This document shows positions 57,579 through 64,000 of a stretch of 64,000 nt of DNA, piece by piece. The stretch lies in NCBI GenBank assembly GCA_027924645.1, contig BSBN01000809.1, positions 47,584,001-47,648,000 of the forward strand. The letters are read 5' to 3'. Made by a program: the position numbers and the translations under genes. This stretch comes from Cunninghamia lanceolata (taxonomy: Eukaryota; Streptophyta; Pinopsida; Cupressales; Cupressaceae). Below the pieces are notes generated by a model. That model had not been told where the DNA came from. It made no database searches and was given only the letters and a program-made list of their open reading frames with translations. Every line of letters begins with the position of its first letter. Position 1 is the first letter of the stretch.

Positions 57579-57910
57579 ATCTCCCCCTTTGTCATTGATG
57601 GCAACATATGATGTGAAAAACTGTTTTGATCATCAAGACAAGAACTTCTCCTTACTATCACAACTCCCCCTATCAGCAACAACCATTCACATGTCTTCTC
57701 TCCCTTTACTACTCCCCCTTTGATTAGAAACCACTTGTTTTTCACATGTCTTTTCTCCCCCTTTGACATCAATGGCAAAGGGCACATACTTGCAATTTCA
57801 CCACTTCAGAATCATACTTGCTGCTCCCCCTGAGTAGCAGTCCCCCATCATCAATACGGACCACAAGATATGACTGTGATATCCTCTAGACTAATGCAAT
57901 TCAGTGCTCC
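57579..57910 (-). other. Element J PPT and pre-LTR region
   Basis: The PPT is minus strand AAAGGGGGAGAT at 57579-57590. Further CTCCCCCT motifs lie near 57664, 57712, 57755 and 57822, and an imperfect palindrome CTTTGACATCAATGGCAAAG at 57761-57780. The same arrangement is seen in A, B and C. Confidence 0.8.
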
Positions 57911-58471
57911 TTAGTTCATCATTGGAGGGGCAATAACCCCTAACTTCTCCCTCAGATACTCAAAAGAGTCCTTAGGTAGAGGTTTAGTAAGGATATTTGT
58001 AATATGATCCTTGGAAGGCACAAACTCCAATCTGACTTCATTCTTTTTCACTTGCTCTCTCAAGAAGTGAAACTTGATGGATATATGTTGAGTCTTTGAA
58101 TGCAACATCAGATTCTTAGATATATTTATTGCACTTGAATTATCATAGAAAATTTTGATAGGCTCCTCATACTCCACTCTAATGTCTCTTAGTGTTTTCT
58201 TCATCCACAAAACTTGAGTGCAACTACCTGCTACTGCAATATATTCTACTTCTGTAGTGGACAGAGATATAGCCTCTTGTTTCTTGCTCAGCCAAGAAAC
58301 CAATCTCTTCCCCAAAAAGAATGCTCCACCACTGGTACTCTTCCGGTCATCCACATCTCTTGCACAATTAGCATCTGTATATGTATGAAGAGAGAAATCA
58401 TGATCTCTAGGATACCATAGACCATACTCAACTGTCCCTTTTAGATATCTAAAAATCCTCTTGATTGCCAT
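57911..58471 (-). pseudogene. RNase H of copia element J
   Basis: Open 186 codons ending at a stop at 57911. RYLKGTVEYGLWYPRDHD, then YTDANCARDVDDRKSTSGG with catalytic Asp, SWLSKKQEAISLSTTEVEYIA with the Glu, FYDNSSAINISKN, and the C-terminal HFLREQVKKNEVRL and ILTKPLPKDSFEYLREKLG. The best-preserved enzyme domain in the window. It degrades the RNA strand during reverse transcription in active relatives. Confidence 0.93.
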
Positions 58472-58552
58472 GACATGAGATTCTCTAGGATCATCTTGAA
58501 ATCTAGCAACAAGACCAACAACCTACATGATGTCTGGTATAGTTTGAGTAAG

Positions 58553-59420
58553 CTACAACAATCCTCCAATCATTGACCTGTACTTTTTCTGATCAGCCTT
58601 GGGAGAGTCATCATCCTTGCTCAACTTACATCTGGTTGCCATGGGAGTATTCATTGGTTTTGATTCTTCCATCCCAAATTTCTTAAACAATTCTTTCACA
58701 TATTTGGTCTGAGAAATGAAGATTCCTTTCTTTGTTTGAGTGATTTGCAGACCTAAGAAGAAATTTATTTCACCAAGCATGGACATCTCAAATTCACTTT
58801 TCATTTGATTTGCAAAAGTTTTACACATACTCTCTTCCTCCAAAAATGATATCATCAACAAACACTTCAACAATCAAGATGTTTTCATGATCAACTTTGA
58901 AATACAAATTACTATCAGTAGTACCTTTGTTAAAACCAATCTTCAAAAGATGCTTATCTAATCTTTCATACCAGGCTCTTGGGGCTTGCTTCAGTCCATA
59001 CAGTGCTTTCTTCAAATTGCAGACCATATCATCATGATCAGACAATTGAAATCCATCTGATTTCTCTATGTACACTTCTTCTTCCAAGTCACCATTCAGG
59101 AAGGCAAACTTGACATCCATCTGATATACCTTGAAATCCTTGAAAGTCAGCAAAAGCAAGAAATAATCTGATTGCTTCAATTCTTGCCACTGGAGCAAAA
59201 GTTGCTACAAAATCAACTCCTATTTTAGAGTAACCCTTGCAGACCAATCTGGCTTTATTTCTGATTACTTCACCAACTTCATTCAGTTTGTTCCAGAAGA
59301 CCCATTTGGTTCTAATCACATTCTTGTTTCTAGGTCTGGGAACAAGATCCCAAGTGTGATTTTTCTCAATTTGTATCAGCTCTTCCTCCATTGCTTTGGT
59401 CCAATTTTCATCATTGCAGG
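58553..59420 (-). pseudogene. Reverse transcriptase of copia element J
   Basis: Minus strand from ENWTKAMEEELIQIEKN and WDLVPRP, through [51 protein letters not shown] and the active-site FVDDIIFGG (Tyr changed to Phe, both Asp kept; about 58840), to INFFLGLQITQ and YVKELFKKFGMEESK. Frameshifts near 59110-59150 and 58820-58850 split it into three open parts. Confidence 0.92.
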
Positions 59421-60800
59421 CTTCATTTATTGTCTTAGGTTCAATCTTTGAAATTAGACAATACTCATCTAAATTTTGAGCAATTCTCCTTCTAGTTCAC
59501 ACACCTTTCCTTTTGTCACCTATGATTTGATCTTCAAAGTGGTTTAGTCTTACATACCTTGGAACTTTGGGAGTTTCTTGCACTTCTGATTCTTGATCAG
59601 GCTCATTAAAACTCATCTCTTCTTCTTGATTTATCAGATCAGTTTGAATCTAACTTTTAGAAGAGGTTTGGGCTCTTTGAATCAGAACACCATTCTGATC
59701 ATCTTCATCATATTCATAAAACCTTGAGGGTTTCTCAATTCCCTCATCAACCTTCACATTTGTACTTTCTATTATCTTTCTTAGTCTCTTGTTATAACAC
59801 CAGTATGCTTTGCTTTGAGTAGAGTGACCCAAGAATATTCCTTCATCACTTCTAGCATCAAACTTTCCTAGATTTTCATCTCTTTTAATGTAACATTTGC
59901 TACCAAAAACTCTAAAATACCTCACAGTAGGAGTGATGCCAAACCAAAGTTCATAAGGAGTCTTCTTGGTATTGCTTCTGATTTGAACTCGATTGAGAGT
60001 ATAGACTGCAGTGCTGACAGCTTCTCTCCAATAGATCTGAGGAACATTTGCTTCCATCATCATGGTCCTAGAGGCTTCCTGGATGGTCCGGTTCTTTCTT
60101 TCCGCTACTCCATTCTGCTATGGAGTCCTAGGAGTAGACAACTGTCTCTTTATTCCATGTTTCTCACAGAACTCTAAGAATTCACCGGATGTGAATTCCC
60201 CACCTCTATCAGAGCTCAAACATTTCAATTTTAATCTGGTTTCATTCTCTACCATAGCCTTGAATATTTTGAATTTCTCAAGAACTTCTGATTTCTCTTT
60301 CAGAAAGGTTACTCACATCATCTGGGTATAGTCATCAATTAGTAACATGAAGTATCTATCACCTTACACACTCCTAGTTCTTGCCAGGCCACAAAGATCA
60401 GTATGAACTAAGTCCAATAATCTGGTAGAAGACAGTTCCTTACTCTTGAAAGTGACTCTGCTCAGCTTACCCAACTGACATTCTTTATACAATCTATTTG
60501 TAGGTTTCACCAATTTTGGAAGATCTATTACAGCTTGAGTATTGCTTATCTTGATGATATTATCAAAATTCACATGACACATTCTCCTATGCCATAACCA
60601 ACTCTGATCAACTTGAACAAATAAGCAACTTTTACCAATACCAACCAAGTGGAAGATATTACCTTTAGTTTGGGTACCTGATGCAATCTCTGTTTCAGAA
60701 CTTTCAAAGATCTTACATTTTTCATTCTTGAACCGGAGATCATAGCCTTTGTCCACCAACTATCCAACACTGAGAAGATTGTGCTTTAAACCTTCAACAT
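59421..60800 (-). pseudogene. Integrase of copia element J
   Basis: The pre-integrase segment has LWHRRMCHVNFDNI and LYKECQLGK, where the first Cys of the CX2C pair is Tyr (about 60560-60480). The core has LDLVHTDLCG (Asp), SSDRGGEFTS (Asp, near 60210) and QNGVAERKN (Glu, near 60100). The C-terminal part has YTLNRVQIRSNTKKTPYELW, VFGSKCYIKRDENLGKFDAR and GIFLGHSTQSKAY (60063-59650), then an acidic linker to RT. Several stops. Confidence 0.92.
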
Positions 60801-62066
60801 ATAGTACGTTACCGGTTTTATTCCTTCCATCAAAGGAAATAGTTCCTCTTCCTCTGATTTTACTAGTAGAATTATCACCAAACTTTACCACTCCTCCTTC
60901 ATACCTTTCCAAATCTATGAATTTGTTTTTGTCACTTGTCATATGGTGAGAGCATCCACTGTCAATGACCTAGTCATCTTTTTCTTCAACTTGGGCAGCC
61001 AGAGCTCTTTCTACAACTTTATGATTGATAGATACAAAGGATATTGGTTCTTCTTCCTTGATGGCAATAAACACCCATTCACTTCTAGATTTGTTTCCTA
61101 TCTCTGATTCATCATCTGTTACTCCTTCATTATCATCTTCTTCATGAACATAGTAACAATTCTTTTGGAACCTTGATCTGTTAGGATTTGGCCTTGAAAA
61201 TCTTTTCGGACATCTTGAGGCAAAATGACCAATCTTATTGCAGTTAAAACACTTAAAAGACAATTTTCCTTCATACTTACCGGATCCTCTTGGCAGCCTT
61301 TTTGCAATAAGGGCTTCAAGTTGAGCAGTTTCTACTTCTTCTTCTTCCAGGTCTTTTCTTGTTTTTTCATACCATGAAAGTTTCCTTGATGAGTTATCTC
61401 CTGATCAAACATTTGTTTACCTTTTACAGAGGCACTGGCTTTGAATGTAGATTCAGTCTTGGGGGGATCATCTCCAAACTCGATCATTTCAAATGTAGCT
61501 AATTTGCCAGCCAATTGATCTCTTGTGACAGTTGTATGGGCTCTGAATTCTTCAATGGTAGTAACCTTGATCTTATAAGAGGCAGGAAGGGATCTGAGAA
61601 TTTTGCCAACAATCTCATTTTCATCCAAGACTCCACCAGCATTTCTAATTCCACAAACAAGATCATTTACTCTTGGCATAAAAGTAGTGATATTTTCATC
61701 ATCTCTCATCTTCAGATTTTCAAATTTTCCTTTCAGACTTTGTAACTTTGCACATTTGACATACTTGTCTCCTTCATGTAGAAGTTCCATTTTTTCCTAA
61801 ATCTCAAAAGCAGTTGGTAGGTCAACAACATTTGAAAGCTCTGAATAGGATAATGTGCTTAGAAGAGCTTCTATAGTCCATAGATTGTTTTTAGCATCTG
61901 TGATCTTAGTTGGGGATTTTGGACCACCCTGTGGAGGAGTATACTTCGTTGAAGCCATGTTCTAGTACTACATTCCCATACATTTCAAGTGACATGTCAT
62001 GTGACTTTTCCAAAGATTGAAATTGGTTCCGTCAAACTTCGGACTATCCTTCTTGTAGGATGACAT
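60801..62066 (-). pseudogene. gag and protease of copia element J
   Basis: ATG 62066 (MSSYKKDSPKFDGTNFNLWK) opens a copia gag. ILRSLPASYKIKV and ATFEMIEFGDDPPK follow in 61790-61332, then a CCHC knuckle CFNCNKIGHFASRC (about 61255-61215), an acidic linker, and protease VIDSGCSHHMTSD (about 60970) through VKFGDNSTSKIRGRG to LKHNLLSVG (60760). It is the same architecture as H, with a single knuckle rather than the four of ORF1. Confidence 0.9.
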
Positions 62067-62108
62067 CTTGGATCTCCTCAAATGGTTAAGCTCTTTAAGA
62101 GGAACTTG

Positions 62109-62120
62109 GCTCTGATACCA
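62109..62120 (-). other. Element J primer-binding site
   Basis: Minus-strand TGGTATCAGAGC, perfect, two bases from the 5' LTR. Confidence 0.92.
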
Positions 62121-62122
62121 AT

Positions 62123-63364
62123 TGTTAGTCTTAGGGCAGACAACTGAGAGGGGGAGGTGAATCAATTGTCCAAAAATTTCTCCAATTCCACACTTAAATC
62201 CTCTTAGTGATTAGCAGTCTATCAATCATGAAACATAATGCATTTAAATAAAAAAGTAGAAACACATCAACACATAAGACACCAAGATTTTGACGTGGAA
62301 AACCTGTTTAAGGGAAAAACCACGAGGTGATTAACCCAAGATTGTATTCTCTATTAGAAGAATAGAAATAACAAAATGACACATGCCAATTAGGGCTCAT
62401 TGCTCGAGCACACTGCTCACAAGAGGCTCACTACCTACAAGAGACACACTATCTACAAAAGAATAAGTATCACATACTTGAACTAGAAAATAGCATCTTC
62501 ACCATGCTTGAGTCAGTTCCATTTAAGCCCAATGCTTCTGCTCTACCTTTCACTCTCCTCCTTCCTACCACACACTCATCTCTACAAGGACACTTTTGAA
62601 ATGACTTTTGAACCCCTTATTTATACAAGACATCAACTCAGGAATAATAATCTAAGTTGGCAAACATCTACAAGAACATCTGCAAGATGTGTAACTCATC
62701 CGATCGGCCAGTCTCAAGAAGAACACCATCATCCAAAAGTTATTCTTCAATTGCGAGCTCCAACTCCTATGCGGACCATTAACATGAACTGGACATGATC
62801 CAAGAACCTTCACAAGATTGCCTAAATCACCAAGAGCATCTACACTTCATCTGCATACTGAAATCCTTCTCTCCTTCATCTGAAACCTCAAGAACATAGT
62901 CTGTCACCATTGTCACAAAGGAATGGATGCTTTCGGACCTTCAACCCATCAACCAAACTAGTTATCACTTTACAAGGACTTCCTCAACACTCCCTCAAAT
63001 CTTCAGAATAGGATAATGCTATTCTGGATCACACCGGACCTGTCTGTATCACTCTATCACCAGTGAACACCTGGCGGAACCAGTTTAACTTAAACAACCA
63101 TAACTTCTTCAGATCTTCATGTGGACCTCTAAAATATCTACTGGACCACCTTAAGACACATATCTACAAACCCTTTAATCCGTATTCTCTAATCCTCATC
63201 CTATCTTGGACTTTTACCTTACTGTCATCACTGTTCTTCACTGTTCCTGATTGAGACTAATTTTCTCAATATCCTCAGCACATAGTTCATCCAATCCTTA
63301 TCATTAATATGATAGGAGTATGTTGACATCAATGACAACACTAGTTAGGCCCATACTTGCAACA
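62123..63364 (-). repeat. Element J 5' LTR
   Basis: 1242 bp, collinear without length change with 56337-57578; about 5-6 percent different by eye over the first 260 bp, with many C/T and G/A differences. Minus-strand TATAAATA box at 62618-62625. Confidence 0.95.
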
Positions 63365-64000
63365 ATTGATGAGGCCATTCAAGATAACCAAGGATGCTAT
63401 TAGGCCAGTTACCGGATTGCACTCATCCGGTGGGTTACCTGCTCTCAAATCTATCAAGAATTAGACAGTGAGTGAGGCAACAGGATCAAAATTTGACAAG
63501 AAAGCAATGACAATTAAAGATATCATTGATCTGGATATCAATTTTGCATCCATGATAATTGGCTATAAGATATATCACTCCAGCAAGGAGAATTTTGTAT
63601 CCGGAACTGCAATCTATGCTGCCTATCAGATGTTAAGGGATAATGTAGATTATGATCTTTGTGAGCTTCTTCTAAGCCAACTGTTGGAAAACCTACAAAA
63701 GATCAAGAAGGACACGAAGAACTCATTCAAGTATGGTGGGCTAATACTATGTTTGTTCTTTTACTTTATGAATGAGCTTCCCATATCTAGTGGTTGGATA
63801 TGGCAAAATGACAGACCAATAGCCATACAAATCAGAGATTATCTACATGGAATTGGTGATGCCAAGGCACAGAATACAACACTCTAGGGCTACTTCAAGA
63901 ACTTTCAGAGTATGATGCAAGCCAGAGAGAGAATTCCCCAATCTCTAGTTGAAAAGTATAAGGATACAATATGCTTTATGGTAGAAACTGATCAATGCCT
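63365..64000 (+). pseudogene. ORF2 of element I, continuation after element J
   Basis: Resumes the ORF2 frame at the J insertion site (RPFKITKDAI), one stop near 63463, then open 63468-63887 with KKAMTIKDIIDLDINFASMI, YDLCELLLSQLLENLQKIKK, LCLFFYFMNELPISSGWIW and IAIQIRDYLHGIGDA. A stop follows (TAG in place of Trp codon), then GYFKNFQSMMQARERIPQS and FMVETDQCL at the window end. Matches B 15480-16140. The remaining C-terminal half and 3' LTR lie beyond the window. Confidence 0.82.

Larger units (their letters stand above)
56332..63369 (-). mobile_element. Element J: complete copia retrotransposon with TSD
   Basis: Minus-strand element 56337-63364 (7028 bp) with two LTRs of identical length (1242 bp). 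PBS TGGTATCAGAGC (62109-62120), PPT AAAGGGGGAGAT (57579-57590), and gag-protease-integrase-RT-RNase H in copia order. The TSD is GTTGA (56332-56336) against ATTGA (63365-63369), one mismatch. The uninterrupted site is recognisable because the same ORF2 sequence is continuous in element B. Stops and at least two frameshifts make this copy inactive. Confidence 0.95.
52979..64000 (+). mobile_element. Element I: ORF1/ORF2 non-autonomous element, split by element J
   Basis: 5' LTR 52979-54087, PBS 54090-54101, ORF1 54153-55431, ORF2 from 55982, interrupted at 56336 by element J, then ORF2 again from 63365 to beyond the window end. Orientation plus. Left flank ACACA (52974-52978) is the expected TSD, its partner off-window. 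Closely similar to B and A. Inserted in the RNase H region of element H. Confidence 0.92.

Overview
The window is AT-rich repeat-dense nuclear DNA from a seed plant with a large genome. Old nested LTR retrotransposons, several percent LTR divergence by eye, a Tat-type Ty3/gypsy element and a captured plant mobile domain fit a gymnosperm such as a conifer, but the sequence alone does not prove it. I see no host gene, rRNA, tRNA or CRISPR array. All recognisable coding is retrotransposon-derived, and all of it is broken by stops or frameshifts.

The layout can be read as insertions within insertions, several with exact 5-bp target-site duplications (TSDs). (1) Positions 1-5521: the 3' end of element A (plus) sits inside an LTR of a gypsy-like element F (minus). 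(2) 5522-28211: a Tat-like gypsy element D (minus; LTRs 5522-6698 and 27027-28211; TSD CTTTT) with gag, protease, G-patch and integrase remnants, no reverse transcriptase, and an antisense plant-mobile-domain ORF. It is interrupted by element B (11867-19470, minus, TSD TAGAG). (3) 28217-36360: degenerate sequence holding gypsy-like element E (plus), related to F. (4) 36360-47405: a gypsy pol remnant G (plus), split inside its RT/RNase H junction by element C (37892-46827, minus, TSD AGATT). (5) 47891-64000: a copia element H (plus), cut by element I (plus, from 52979 past the window end), which is itself cut by a complete copia element J (56337-63364, minus; two 1242-bp LTRs; TSD GTTGA/ATTGA).

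The most interesting content is the A/B/C/I group. These have full LTRs, a Met-tRNA primer-binding site and a polypurine tract, but no recognisable protease, integrase, RT or RNase H. Instead they carry ORF1 (coiled coil plus four CCHC zinc knuckles) and ORF2, a protein of roughly 1000 residues with no family I recognise. It is conserved in order and pattern between two diverged subfamilies (A/B/I and C). Their LTR ends, PBS and PPT match those of the gag-pol copia element J, so J-like elements are the likely source of enzymes. This looks like a non-autonomous/autonomous pair in which the parasite keeps its own conserved proteins.

Boundaries given to the base were found by matching TG...CA termini, paired LTRs and TSDs by eye; divergence figures are rough visual estimates, not computed.
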